A DNA stretch of 36,072 bases from Comamonadaceae bacterium. GTDB lineage: Bacteria; Pseudomonadota; Gammaproteobacteria; Burkholderiales; Burkholderiaceae_C. The notes beneath the pieces were generated by a model that did not search any database, had not been told where the DNA came from, and saw nothing but the letters and a program-made list of their open reading frames with translations. Below are positions 13,909-22,904 of the stretch, one piece after another (the stretch's first letter is position 1; each line of letters opens with the position of its first letter). Where the stretch lies: NCBI GenBank assembly GCA_011391745.1, contig JAABPX010000039.1:1-36072 (forward strand), read 5' to 3'. A program made the position numbers and the translations under genes.

Positions 13909-14961
13909 TCAGAAGTTTTCTTTTTCCGCCTCCAAGTACGCCAAGCTGGTGTACTTGCCGATGTTGGCCTCAAAACCCGCCATGGTGTTGATGTGTGGCG
14001 ATACCCGCGGGTCTTTGAGCACCAAAGTTTTTGCGGCGTCCAGCGACACACCGTCTTTAACGGCCTTTTCGCAAGGCTCCCAAATGCCTTGCATAAAGGT
14101 GCCGTAGGTCTTGAGCAAGCCTTTGCTGGGTCGACCGTGTCCGGGCACCCACAGTTGCTCGCCCGTGGCGGCTTGTAAGGCGCTGTAGTACTTGAAGGTG
14201 CCGGGGTAACTGCCGTCGTCCATGTTGGCGATGCGGTTGTCCATGGCGACATCGCCCACGTGGGTGATGCCTTCGCCCATGACCTGCACCGACAAATCAG
14301 ATGAGCAGTGGGCTTTGCCGTAAAAATGCATTTTGAAGTCCATCCCGCCAATGTTGATCACTTGGCCGTGTTCGACCGTACGGTTGGGCGCGAATACCTT
14401 GGTGCCCAGCGTGGCTTGGTTGGTCCAGCGCTCCATCAGGCTGCGCCACAAATTGCCTTCGGCGCCCGCGATTTGTGCTTGGGTGAAGGGCAGGGCGTAA
14501 ATCGGCAGGTCCTTGCCGTACGCCTCCACAAACGCGTGGTTACCCAGCCAGTGGTCGCCGTGGTAGTGGCTGTTGAAGACGGCGATCACGGGCAGCGACG
14601 TGACGGTTTTGATCATGCGAATGGCCATTTGGCCAATTTGCCAAGAACCACCGCTGTCGAGCACCACCACGCCTTTGGGCGTGACCACAAACACGATGTT
14701 GGCCATCATGCCTTGGTTGGCTTCGGTGGGGAAACCGTCTTTGGCAAAAATCATCCAAGTGTTTGCACCCAAGCGCTCGGGTCGTATGTCTGGCATCGGC
14801 GGGCCTTCGATGAAGTCTTGCAGTTGCTGCGCTGCCAAGCGCACTTCCGGCACCATGCCCATCACCGCCGCCCCCAAACCCAAGCTGCCAGCCCAACGAA
14901 GCCAATGGCGTCGCGTGGTTGGTGTGTGGGGTGCGGTGTGTGGGGTGGGGTGCTGGGTCAT
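13909..14961 (-). CDS. Exported MBL-fold metallo-hydrolase, SoxH-like
   Basis: The 350-residue protein has a metallo-beta-lactamase fold with the zinc motif HYHGDH (132-137), later AHCSSD and HVGDVAMD, and WVPGHG. The N-terminus has RRHW (17-20) before a hydrophobic stretch, which suggests Tat export. The first 15 residues are rich in Pro, Thr and His and are encoded by a GT-rich repetitive stretch. SoxH-like MBL proteins occur in sox clusters; their reaction is not established and they are not required for thiosulfate oxidation in known systems. AGGA lies before the ATG. It is convergent with soxB and divergent from the DsrE-like gene, sharing a 134-base control region with the latter. Confidence 0.88.
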   Translation of the reverse strand: MTQHPTPHTAPHTPTTRRHWLRWAGSLGLGAAVMGMVPEVRLAAQQLQDFIEGPPMPDIRPERLGANTWMIFAKDGFPTEANQGMMANIVFVVTPKGVVVLDSGGSWQIGQMAIRMIKTVTSLPVIAVFNSHYHGDHWLGNHAFVEAYGKDLPIYALPFTQAQIAGAEGNLWRSLMERWTNQATLGTKVFAPNRTVEHGQVINIGGMDFKMHFYGKAHCSSDLSVQVMGEGITHVGDVAMDNRIANMDDGSYPGTFKYYSALQAATGEQLWVPGHGRPSKGLLKTYGTFMQGIWEPCEKAVKDGVSLDAAKTLVLKDPRVSPHINTMAGFEANIGKYTSLAYLEAEKENF

Positions 14962-15095
14962 AGGAGTTCCTGTGGGTTTATTTAATAAGTATTCGCTGAT
15001 GGATCATAAAAGCAATCGGGAATACCCGCAGCAATCCGCGCTGCGATATCCATCAAAATATCATTGCAAAGTTCTTAAACACTTGGAGGTTCACC
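14962..15095. promoter_or_regulatory. Divergent control region with inverted repeats
   Basis: This AT-richer stretch separates the MBL and DsrE-like genes. It contains CGGG-AATA-CCCG (15017-15028), flanked by two direct copies of AGCAATC (15011-15017 and 15030-15036), and GATAT-N8-ATATC (15045-15062). These look like binding sites for a dimeric regulator, possibly an ArsR-type SoxR, but no known consensus was matched. The ribosome binding site GGAGG of the rightward gene is at 15085-15089. Confidence 0.45.
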
Positions 15096-15530
15096 ATGTC
15101 TTATTTCAGCGCCAGCATCCGCGCCTTTGTGATGGCCACACTCTTGCTCACCGCTTGGCAAGCGCGGGCCGAAGACCCCGTTAAAGTGGTTTACCACATG
15201 AGCGAGGGCATTCCGCAAGCCTCACGCGCCGTGAACAACATTCGCAACCATTTGGCGGCCGATCCCAAAGCCAAAATCGTGGTGGTGACCCATGGCTTGG
15301 GCATTGACTTCTTGCTGCAGGGCGCGGTCAACCAAATGGACCAACCGTTTGCAGGCGCCATTGGTGAATTGGCGGCCCGTGGCGTGGAGTTCCGTGTGTG
15401 CAACAACACCTTGGTGTCGCGCAAAATCAGCGCCGACAAAATCGCGATGGAAGCCAGCATCGTGCCATCGGGTGTGAGTGAGGTGGCCACATTACAAGCC
15501 AAACAAGGCTATGTGTATTTGCGCCCATGA
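15096..15530 (+). CDS. Exported DsrE/DsrF-like family protein
   Basis: The 144-residue protein has a signal peptide (residues 1-25, ending ARA), then VKVVYHMSEG, a strand-rich fold and IVVVTHGLGIDFLL. It has a single cysteine after the signal, Cys102, in VEFRVCNNTLVSRK. This is the pattern of DsrE-like proteins, some of which carry sulfur on that cysteine. Export would place it in the periplasm with the Sox proteins. GGAGG at 15085-15089 supports the start. Its last codons overlap the start of the thioredoxin-fold gene (ATGA), so they are translated together. A role in sulfur transfer is inferred from family and location. Confidence 0.88.
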   Translation: MSYFSASIRAFVMATLLLTAWQARAEDPVKVVYHMSEGIPQASRAVNNIRNHLAADPKAKIVVVTHGLGIDFLLQGAVNQMDQPFAGAIGELAARGVEFRVCNNTLVSRKISADKIAMEASIVPSGVSEVATLQAKQGYVYLRP

Positions 15531-15940
15531 CGCCAGCGTTTGCCACGCGCTTGGTGCAACCCGCCTCGCTGAGGGCCGCCGCGCAGGCGGCCGTTCGGCA
15601 AGGGCATCCCTTGGTGGTCATGACCACCTTACAAGGGTGTCCTTACTGTGATTTGGTACGCGACCGTTTTTTGCAGCCCGCCATGGCTGCGGGGCGTTTG
15701 TTTGCGGTCCAAGTGGATATTCGCGACCGGCAAACACCGCTCCAAGATTTCCAAGGCAACACCCGAACCGGTGCCGATGTTGTGCGCACGTGGAAAGCTC
15801 GATTCGCGCCCACGGTGCTGTTCCTGGATGCACAAGGCCGCGAGTTGACGCAGCGTTTGGTGGGTGTGGCCGTGCCCGATTTTTACGAAGACTATCTGTG
15901 GCAACACATCGAGCAAGCCCAGCGAGCACTGGCGCGGTGA
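15527..15940 (+). CDS. Thioredoxin-fold protein (SoxW-like)
   Basis: The 137-residue protein has the redox motif GCPYC (Cys38 and Cys41) followed by a helix, and the cis-proline segment FAPTVLFLDAQGRE around 92-105. These are typical of thioredoxin-like domains of the SoxW/DUF255 type. SoxW proteins are thought to keep Sox or sulfur-carrier cysteines reduced in the periplasm. No clear signal peptide can be seen at this start: the N-terminus is Ala-rich but has no continuous hydrophobic core. The location is therefore uncertain, although its coupled upstream partner is exported. It overlaps that gene by 4 bases and ends 18 bases from the convergent YeeE/YedE gene. Confidence 0.82.
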   Translation: MTPAFATRLVQPASLRAAAQAAVRQGHPLVVMTTLQGCPYCDLVRDRFLQPAMAAGRLFAVQVDIRDRQTPLQDFQGNTRTGADVVRTWKARFAPTVLFLDAQGRELTQRLVGVAVPDFYEDYLWQHIEQAQRALAR

Positions 15941-15958
15941 GGGGTTGGCCACAAAGGT

Positions 15959-17059
15959 TCAGCCGCGTTCGAGCAAACGCAGTTGAACCTTAAATCCGCA
16001 CCAAGCCCCAAACACAATGCCTGCCACCGCCAAGGCACTGACCACACTGAGGGTGGACAAGCCGCTGAGCCCATGGCCCACGGTGCAGCCCATGGCCGTT
16101 ACGCCCCCCACACCCATCAACACCGCGCCCAACAGGTGCAAAGCCGTGTCTTGGGTGTCGCGAAACCCTTCCCAGCGAAAAGTGTGGCTGTGCATGGCGT
16201 GAATCCAAGACCCGACGACCACGCCCCAGACACTGACCACGCTCAGCGTGAGGGTGTTTCGGGCATCGCTGAAGTACATCAGCCAGTCCACGTGCAAGGC
16301 CATTGACGCAGAAAACGAAAGGGACTCCATGCGCCCGCTGTGTGTGGTCACGTACACCGATTCCAAGGTTTCTGGGTGCTCAGCCACAAAGCCCCAATGA
16401 CCACTGACCCACCACATGGTCAAGACACACAACGCAACCCCCACACCGCCCAGCACCGACTCCAGCCCCAAGCCGCCGCCGCGCCGTAAGGCCCAAAGCA
16501 CCAAAACCAAGGCCACCAACACAGCCAGCACGGGCCCTGCACCGAGCCATGCGTGGTCCAGCCAATTCGTGAAGTTGTTGCCGGCCAACACACGCCAAGT
16601 TTGTGTGTCCACGGTATGGTGTCGCAACACCGCCGTGATGCCGCGCATGGTGGCCAGGGCGCTCAAGCCCATCACCAACATCACCACCAGGGCCTTGAGG
16701 CTACCCCCCCCCACGCGGGCCAAGGTCTTGCTGCCGCAACCCGACGCGAACACCATGCCGACGCCAAACAACACGCCACCCACCAAGGCCGACAACCACA
16801 GCATGGGCCCGCTGGCATAAATGGTTTGTGAGGGGTCGATCCAGCCCGCGCTCGACATGACTTGAAAACCCAGCATGGCCAAACCCAAGGCCAGCGCCCA
16901 CATTTGTAGCCGCTGAGAATCACCCAAATTGAACCAATCGTTCAAAGCGCCCATGGTGCAAAAACGGCTGCGCTGAATCACATAGCCAAAAACCAAACAC
17001 ACCAAAAACCCAGCGGTCAAAACCCAGCGTTGCAATGTGATCAGTTCATCGGTGCTCAT
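15959..17059 (-). CDS. YeeE/YedE family sulfur transporter (TsuA-like)
   Basis: The 366-residue integral membrane protein has about nine or ten hydrophobic segments and the family motifs RSRFCTMGALND (Cys34), FASGCGSKTLAR (Cys108) and TAMGCTVGHGLSG (Cys325). Conserved cysteines in these short loops relay thiosulfate in TsuA, the characterised thiosulfate importer of this family. Here it closes the sulfur-oxidation island and may move thiosulfate or another sulfur species across the inner membrane. It lies 37 bases downstream of ftsY on the same strand and may be transcribed from the ftsY promoter. A nine-C run at 16704-16712 (glycines on the coding strand) lies in the frame and is a possible slippage site. 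Confidence 0.88.
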   Translation of the reverse strand: MSTDELITLQRWVLTAGFLVCLVFGYVIQRSRFCTMGALNDWFNLGDSQRLQMWALALGLAMLGFQVMSSAGWIDPSQTIYASGPMLWLSALVGGVLFGVGMVFASGCGSKTLARVGGGSLKALVVMLVMGLSALATMRGITAVLRHHTVDTQTWRVLAGNNFTNWLDHAWLGAGPVLAVLVALVLVLWALRRGGGLGLESVLGGVGVALCVLTMWWVSGHWGFVAEHPETLESVYVTTHSGRMESLSFSASMALHVDWLMYFSDARNTLTLSVVSVWGVVVGSWIHAMHSHTFRWEGFRDTQDTALHLLGAVLMGVGGVTAMGCTVGHGLSGLSTLSVVSALAVAGIVFGAWCGFKVQLRLLERG

Positions 17060-17096
17060 GGCGTGGATTGTAGGAGCCCGGTGCCGCCCGTGCCCG

Positions 17097-18050
17097 TCAG
17101 TTCAGCAGGGCTTGAGCGAATTCCAAGGCATTGAAGGTTTCCAAGTCGTCCACCTGTTCACCCACTCCAATAAAGTAAATCGGTATGGGGCGTTCGCGGG
17201 CAATGGCACAGATCACGCCACCCTTGGCGGTGCCATCGAGTTTGGTGACGATCAAGCCGGTCAGGCCGATGGCGTCGTCAAACGCCTTAACTTGGGCCAA
17301 GGCGTTTTGCCCAGTGTTGCCATCAATCACCAGCAGAACCTCATGCGGCGCCGATCCGTCGGCTTTGGTGATCACGCGCTTGATTTTGCGCAGTTCTTCC
17401 ATCAGGTGGGCTTGGGTGGGCAAACGACCGGCGGTATCGATGAGCACCACATCGCGGCCACGGGCCTTGCCCGCCGTCACGGCATCAAAGCTGACGGAAG
17501 CGGGGTCGCCGCCGTCTTGCGAGACGATGTCCACCGTGTTGCGGTCGGCCCAAACCCCCAGTTGTTCGCGAGCCGCTGCACGGAAGGTGTCGGCGGCGGC
17601 CAGCAGCACACTGGCCCCACCGCTCGCCAAGTGCCGGGTGAGCTTGCCGATGGAGGTGGTTTTTCCTGCGCCGTTCACGCCCGCGACCATGATCACCGTG
17701 GGCTGTTGCTCGCCGATGCGAAGGCTGCCTTGCAGGGGCTGCAGCAGGTCCACCATGGCCTCAATCAGCAGGCCCTTGACCGCCGCAGGCTCGGTGGTTT
17801 TATGGGCTTTGACGCGTTGTTTCAGGTCGTCCAGCAAATGGGTGGTGGCGGCCACGCCCGCATCGGCCATGAGCAAGGCCTCTTCCAAGGCCTCGTACAG
17901 ATCGTCGTCGATGCGTGTGCCGCTGAAGACTGTGGTGAAGTTGCGCCCGGTTTTGCGCAAGCCCGCTTGCAGCTTGCTCAACCAGCCGCTGCGCTCGGGT
18001 GCCGTGCTCACGGCTTCGGAGGGGGATTTTTTTCGGAAGAAGGAGAACAT
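17097..18050 (-). CDS. ftsY: Signal recognition particle receptor FtsY
   Basis: FtsY is the GTPase receptor that docks ribosome-SRP complexes at the inner membrane. The 317-residue protein has the helical N domain (about 25-105) and the G domain with P-loop GVNGAGKTT (124-132), then DTFRAAAREQL, DTAGRLPTQ and TKLDGTAKGG. It lacks the long acidic A domain of the E. coli protein and keeps only a short positively charged N-terminus (MFSFFRKK), which is common in betaproteobacteria. Only 29 bases separate its start from the divergent peptidase gene, and overlapping -10 elements lie there. Confidence 0.96.
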   Translation of the reverse strand: MFSFFRKKSPSEAVSTAPERSGWLSKLQAGLRKTGRNFTTVFSGTRIDDDLYEALEEALLMADAGVAATTHLLDDLKQRVKAHKTTEPAAVKGLLIEAMVDLLQPLQGSLRIGEQQPTVIMVAGVNGAGKTTSIGKLTRHLASGGASVLLAAADTFRAAAREQLGVWADRNTVDIVSQDGGDPASVSFDAVTAGKARGRDVVLIDTAGRLPTQAHLMEELRKIKRVITKADGSAPHEVLLVIDGNTGQNALAQVKAFDDAIGLTGLIVTKLDGTAKGGVICAIARERPIPIYFIGVGEQVDDLETFNALEFAQALLN

Positions 18051-18061
18051 TTTTCAATCAC

Positions 18062-18080
18062 TAGAATCAGACGCATTCTA
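18062..18080. promoter_or_regulatory. Overlapping divergent -10 elements (ftsY and M16 peptidase)
   Basis: TAGAAT at 18062-18067 and its inverse ATTCTA at 18075-18080 form an inverted repeat with a 7-base centre. Each half is a good -10 hexamer, one facing each gene. The rightward one would start transcription only about 6 bases before the peptidase ATG, and the leftward one about 18 bases before the ftsY ATG. Confidence 0.4.
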
Positions 18081-19495
18081 TGAAACACACCAGCCCACTG
18101 TTCAAAACCCTGTGCTTGGGCCTGCTGGTCGTCAGCAGCCTGTGGTCGTCACCGCTTTGGGCTCAAGCCCAATCCTTCACCCTGAGCAACGGCATGACGC
18201 TCATCGTCAAGCCCGACCGGCGCGCACCCACGGTGGCGCACATGGTGTGGGTGCGTGTGGGTGCGATGGACGAGGTGGACGGCACCTCCGGCGTGGCCCA
18301 TGTGTTGGAACACATGTTGTTCAAGGGCACCTCCACGGTACCGGCGGGCGAGTTTTCTCGCCGTGTGTCCGCCTTGGGGGGCCGCGACAACGCCTTCACC
18401 AGCCGCGACGCCACCGCTTACCACCAGCAGGTGCCCGCCGATCAACTGGAGGCCGTGATGCGCTTAGAGGCCGACCGGTTTGCGAACAACCAATGGCCCA
18501 ACGATGAATTTCTGCGCGAGATCCAAGTGGTCAAAGAAGAGCGCCGCCAACGCACCGAGGAGTCGCCCCGCGCCTTGTTTTTTGAACAATTCGCCGCCAC
18601 CGCTTGGGTGGCGAACCCCTATCGGCGCCCTATCGTGGGTTGGATGAGCGACTTGCAAGCCATGACCGCCGACGATGTGCGGGCCTTTTACCGCCAGTGG
18701 TACACACCGGCCAACGCGGCGGTGGTGGTGGTGGGCGATGTGGAGGTGGCCCAAGTGCGCCAATGGGCTGAGCGCTATTACGGTGCGATCCCCAGCCGCG
18801 CGCTGCCAGCGCGAAAACCCCGCGACGAACCAGCGCAGCAAGGCCCACGCCGCATCGATTACCGGGCTGCCGCCGATCAAGCCATGGTGGTGCTGGGCTA
18901 CAAAGTGCCGCACGTGGTGGACCCCGCGAAAACCGATGCCACCACCACCGACGCCTTGGCTTTGACCTTGTTGGCCGCCGTGCTCGATGGCCACGATGGA
19001 GCCCGTTTGGGCCGTGCCTTGGTTCAAGGGCAAGGCGCTAGCCGCTTGGCCGACAGCGTTGGTGCCAGCCACGGGCTGGCCGGGCGCGGGCCACAAATGT
19101 TCTACCTGACGGCGGTGCCCGCGCCCGGCGTCAGCCCCGAGGCCGTGATGGGCGCTTTGCAAGCCCAGGTGCGGCGTGTGGCCCGCGACGGCGTTGGTGC
19201 CGCTGAGTTGCAACGCGTCAAAACCCAATGGACAGCGTCCGAGACGTACAAGCTCGACAGCGTGTTCAACCAAGCGCAAGAGTTGGGCAACCACTGGTTG
19301 CTGGGTTGGGGTTTGGAAGGGCAAGCGAAGTTGATGGCCGCGCTGCGCGTCATCACACCGGCGCAGGTGCAATCGGTGGCGCAACGTTACTTCGGTGATG
19401 AACAATTGACTGTGGGCGTGTTGTGGCCCGATGCCGCCAAACGTGCAGCGCTGGCACCACGCCCATCGGGTGCCCAACCAGCCTTGAGGCACTGA
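18080..19495 (+). CDS. M16 family zinc metallopeptidase, catalytic subunit
   Basis: The 471-residue exported protein has a signal peptide ending near WAQA (residues 27-30) and the inverted zinc motif HVLEH (His74 to His78), with the family's distal Glu region downstream (EIQVVKEERRQRTEESP). The C-terminal M16 domain follows. It degrades peptides, probably in the periplasm. It is followed after 3 bases by a second M16 protein lacking the zinc motif, the usual active/inactive pair of heterodimeric M16 peptidases. No ribosome binding site can be placed before the ATG, and a -10 element lies just upstream, so the message may be leaderless or nearly so. Confidence 0.93.
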   Translation: MKHTSPLFKTLCLGLLVVSSLWSSPLWAQAQSFTLSNGMTLIVKPDRRAPTVAHMVWVRVGAMDEVDGTSGVAHVLEHMLFKGTSTVPAGEFSRRVSALGGRDNAFTSRDATAYHQQVPADQLEAVMRLEADRFANNQWPNDEFLREIQVVKEERRQRTEESPRALFFEQFAATAWVANPYRRPIVGWMSDLQAMTADDVRAFYRQWYTPANAAVVVVGDVEVAQVRQWAERYYGAIPSRALPARKPRDEPAQQGPRRIDYRAAADQAMVVLGYKVPHVVDPAKTDATTTDALALTLLAAVLDGHDGARLGRALVQGQGASRLADSVGASHGLAGRGPQMFYLTAVPAPGVSPEAVMGALQAQVRRVARDGVGAAELQRVKTQWTASETYKLDSVFNQAQELGNHWLLGWGLEGQAKLMAALRVITPAQVQSVAQRYFGDEQLTVGVLWPDAAKRAALAPRPSGAQPALRH

Positions 19496-19498
19496 GCC

Positions 19499-20848
19499 AT
19501 GTTGAAAATGCACACACACACGTCAGTCTGGATGCGCGCTGCTTGGGCCTTGGCTCTTGGTCTGCTGATCAGCGCACCCGCACAGGCGGCGATGGCCATT
19601 GAGAACTGGCTCGATCCCTCCGGGGCGCGTGTGTTTTTGGTGTCCAGCCACGCCATACCGATGGTCGATGTGCAAATCGATTTTGATGGTGGCGGTCGAC
19701 GCGATCCGTCTGCACAAGCGGGCTTGGCCAGCACCGCCGCACAGCTCATGTCATCTGGGGTTGCCGCTTGGCAAGGGCAACCCGCTCGTGACGAAAATGC
19801 CTTGGAAGAGGCTTGGCTCGACACCGGGGCCTTGTTTTCTGCCGAGGCCTCCAGCGATCGCTTCACCCTGAAGTGGCGCAGCCTGAGCGAGCCGACGTGG
19901 TTGCAGCCCGCCGTGGCTTTGGCGGCACAGCAAATCGCCGCGCCCGTATTTTCTGCGCAGGTGTGGCGGCGTGACCGCGAGCGCCAAATCGCTGCTTGGC
20001 AAGAGGCCCAAAACCGGCCCACCACCCATGCGGCGCGCGCATTTGATCGCGCCGTTTACGGTTCCCACCCCTATGGTCAAGAGGCCACGCCGCAGAGCTG
20101 GCGATCCATCGACGTGGCGGCGGTGCGTGCCCATTACCGCCGCACGGTGCAAGCTTGCCGGGCCATCATCACCGTGGTGGGGGCGGTGGACAGGGCGGGC
20201 GCGCAAGCCATCGTCGGCCCCATGGTCCGTGCCATGGGCCAAGCCGCGTGCACCCCCTTGCCCGCAGTGCCCGAGGTGGCGGCTTTGAGCGCTGCTGAGG
20301 TGCGCCAAGTGCCTTTTAACAGCGCCCAAGCCCAAGTGCTGTTGGGCCAACCCGGCATCACCCGGCGCGACCCCGACTTCTTTGCCTTGTTTGTGGGCAA
20401 CCACATCTTGGGCGGCGGCGGTTTTGTGTCGCGCCTGACCAACGAGGTGCGCGAAAAACGCGGCCTGAGCTACAGCGTTTACAGCTATTTCGCACCGGGC
20501 CTGCACGCCGGGGCTTTTCAGATTGGGCTGAGCACACGGCCCGACCAAGCCGAGCAAGCCTTGGGTGTGGCGCGCCAGGTGCTCAAAGACTTTGTTGAGC
20601 AAGGCCCCACCGAAGCCGAGTTGCAAGCGGCCAAGGACTTCCTCATCAAAGGTTTTGCGCTGCGCATCGACAGCAACCGCAAGCTGCTGGACAACGTGGC
20701 CAACATCGCTTGGCACGGTTTGCCTTTGGACCACCTTGACACATGGACACAGCGCGTTCAAGCCCTAAGCACCGAGGACATCCGCCGTGCGTTGCAGCGC
20801 GTCATTCAGCCCGATCGCATGGTCACCGTGGTCGTGGGTGGGCGTTGA
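19499..20848 (+). CDS. M16 family peptidase-like protein, non-catalytic subunit
   Basis: The 449-residue exported protein (signal peptide ending AQA, about residue 29) has the M16 fold but no HxxEH: the corresponding helix reads GLASTAAQLMSSG. The C-terminal half keeps LTNEVREKRGLSYSVYSYF, the Arg/Tyr motif that binds substrate in the partner subunit. It is therefore expected to form a heterodimer with the catalytic protein encoded 3 bases upstream. A short CA repeat lies in codons 4-7. rsmD starts 2 bases after its stop. Confidence 0.9.
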   Translation: MLKMHTHTSVWMRAAWALALGLLISAPAQAAMAIENWLDPSGARVFLVSSHAIPMVDVQIDFDGGGRRDPSAQAGLASTAAQLMSSGVAAWQGQPARDENALEEAWLDTGALFSAEASSDRFTLKWRSLSEPTWLQPAVALAAQQIAAPVFSAQVWRRDRERQIAAWQEAQNRPTTHAARAFDRAVYGSHPYGQEATPQSWRSIDVAAVRAHYRRTVQACRAIITVVGAVDRAGAQAIVGPMVRAMGQAACTPLPAVPEVAALSAAEVRQVPFNSAQAQVLLGQPGITRRDPDFFALFVGNHILGGGGFVSRLTNEVREKRGLSYSVYSYFAPGLHAGAFQIGLSTRPDQAEQALGVARQVLKDFVEQGPTEAELQAAKDFLIKGFALRIDSNRKLLDNVANIAWHGLPLDHLDTWTQRVQALSTEDIRRALQRVIQPDRMVTVVVGGR

Positions 20849-20850
20849 AC

Positions 20851-21438
20851 ATGCCAAATCACGGCACCACCCACGCTCCCCAAACCGTGCGCATCATCGG
20901 CGGGCGTTGGAAGCGCACGCCGCTGCCGGTGCCGCACAAGCCCGGTTTGCGGCCCACGCCCAGCCGCGTGCGCGAAACCCTGTTCAACTGGTTGGGGCAA
21001 GACCTCAGCGGCTGGCGCTGCGCGGATGTGTTTGCGGGCAGCGGCGCGTTGGGTTTGGAAGCCGCCTCACGAGGCGCAGCGCAGGTGACGCTGGTGGAGC
21101 AAGACACCCAGTTGGTGACCAATCTGCAACGCCTGTGCACCCAACTCAAGGCCACGGGTGTGGCGGTGCAGCGCGGTGATGGCTTGGCGGCGCTGCGCAC
21201 CTTACGCAATTTGGATGTGGTGTTTTTGGACCCACCATTCGACGCCGACCAGGCGATGTTCGAGCAGGCTTTGCAGGCCGCTGCAGCGGCCATCGCTCCT
21301 GAGGGCTGGGTGTACTGGGAGTCGTCCCAAGCTTGGACGACTGAGGCTTTGGTGACCTTGGGTTTGGTGCCGCACAAACAAGGGCGCGCTGGGGCTGTTC
21401 ATTTTGCTTTGCTCGCCAAAGCCCCGCCTTTGGGATAA
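20851..21438 (+). CDS. rsmD: 16S rRNA (guanine(966)-N(2))-methyltransferase RsmD
   Basis: RsmD methylates G966 of 16S rRNA during 30S assembly. The 195-residue protein has the start RIIGGRWKRTPL, then RPTPSRVRETLFNWL, the SAM-binding DVFAGSGALGLEAASRGA and the catalytic LDPPFD. The frame opens earlier, but the ATG at 20851, directly after the preceding stop, gives the expected length. coaD begins 7 bases after its stop. Confidence 0.94.
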   Translation: MPNHGTTHAPQTVRIIGGRWKRTPLPVPHKPGLRPTPSRVRETLFNWLGQDLSGWRCADVFAGSGALGLEAASRGAAQVTLVEQDTQLVTNLQRLCTQLKATGVAVQRGDGLAALRTLRNLDVVFLDPPFDADQAMFEQALQAAAAAIAPEGWVYWESSQAWTTEALVTLGLVPHKQGRAGAVHFALLAKAPPLG

Positions 21439-21439
21439 T
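21434..21439 (+). promoter_or_regulatory. -10-like hexamer six bases before coaD
   Basis: GATAAT, a 5/6 match to the -10 consensus, ends six bases before the coaD ATG. No ribosome binding site lies between, so a transcript from here would be leaderless. Read-through from rsmD may also supply coaD. Confidence 0.35.
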
Positions 21440-21445
21440 CCAGCC

Positions 21446-22208
<763 letters not shown>

Positions 22209-22838
22209 TCAGGCCGCTGGGGTTGGCGGTGTGTCGGTGCTGGGTTTGGGTGGCTTGGGCCGTGGGGGTTTGCTGGTGTGTATCAAGACCGTGGCTTTGT
22301 CCATCTCGCCGGCGATCAACTGGGGCAGCGCCTTAAGGGCACGGTCCAAGCCTTGGCCAATGGCGATGCGGTCGTCCAGCATGGGTTTTTTTAAGACCCA
22401 AGCCGCGACCGCGTTTTTGTCGCCGGGGTGGCCGATGCCGATGCGCAAGCGCCAGTAATCCGGGCTGCCGAGTTGGCTGTGGATGTCGCGCAAACCGTTG
22501 TGACCGGCATGCCCGCCAGCGCGTTTGAGCTTGACTTCGCCGGGCGGTAAATCCAGCTCATCGTGGGCCACCAAAATGTGTTCGGGCGCAATTTTAAAAA
22601 ATCGCGCCAAGGCCGCGACCGATTTGCCCGACAGGTTCATGAAGGTCTGAGGCTCAAGCAGCCACAGCGCTTGACCGTTGACGCTGGTGCGTGCCACGGT
22701 GCCAAAGTAGTTGCGGTCCATGGTCAGCGGCGCTTTGAGCATGCGCGCAACATCATCGACCCACCAAAACCCCGCGTTGTGACGGGTGTCTTCGTAGTCC
22801 GCTCCGGGGTTGCCCAAGCCAACGATGAGTTTGATCAT
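22209..22838 (-). CDS. pth: Peptidyl-tRNA hydrolase
   Basis: Pth recycles tRNA from dropped-off peptidyl-tRNA. The 209-residue protein starts [26 protein letters not shown], containing the catalytic His of RHNAG and the conserved [15 protein letters not shown] and [10 protein letters not shown] with GGHAGHNGL follow. The tail after residue 190 is Pro/Lys/Thr-rich. The start at 22838 is chosen by the conserved N-terminus. A perfect hairpin separates it from rplY upstream. Confidence 0.95.
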   Translation of the reverse strand: MIKLIVGLGNPGADYEDTRHNAGFWWVDDVARMLKAPLTMDRNYFGTVARTSVNGQALWLLEPQTFMNLSGKSVAALARFFKIAPEHILVAHDELDLPPGEVKLKRAGGHAGHNGLRDIHSQLGSPDYWRLRIGIGHPGDKNAVAAWVLKKPMLDDRIAIGQGLDRALKALPQLIAGEMDKATVLIHTSKPPRPKPPKPSTDTPPTPAA

Positions 22839-22860
22839 GAAAGGATTATCCGCAAACGAC

Positions 22861-22885
22861 AACGGCCCGCCAGGGGCGGGCCGTT
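22861..22885 (-). terminator. Strong hairpin between rplY and pth
   Basis: AACGGCCCGCC at 22861-22871 pairs perfectly with GGCGGGCCGTT at 22875-22885 around a 3-base loop. No proper T-run follows on the minus strand, so it may be an attenuator or an RNA-processing or stability element that lowers pth expression relative to rplY. Confidence 0.5.
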
Positions 22886-22904
22886 GGGCAGGCAAGGCGA
22901 AGAA

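Noticed and set aside
15004..15013. TGATGGATCA as an FNR box
   Set aside because: The half-sites are only two bases apart instead of four, so it does not fit FNR or CRP spacing.
19509..19520. CA dinucleotide repeat at the start of the second M16 gene as a phase-variation tract
   Set aside because: Only about five units, too short to be a convincing slippage tract.
19751..20761. 336-codon minus-strand open frame opposite the second M16 gene
   Set aside because: It lies within a well-supported M16 protein and has no motif or ribosome binding site.
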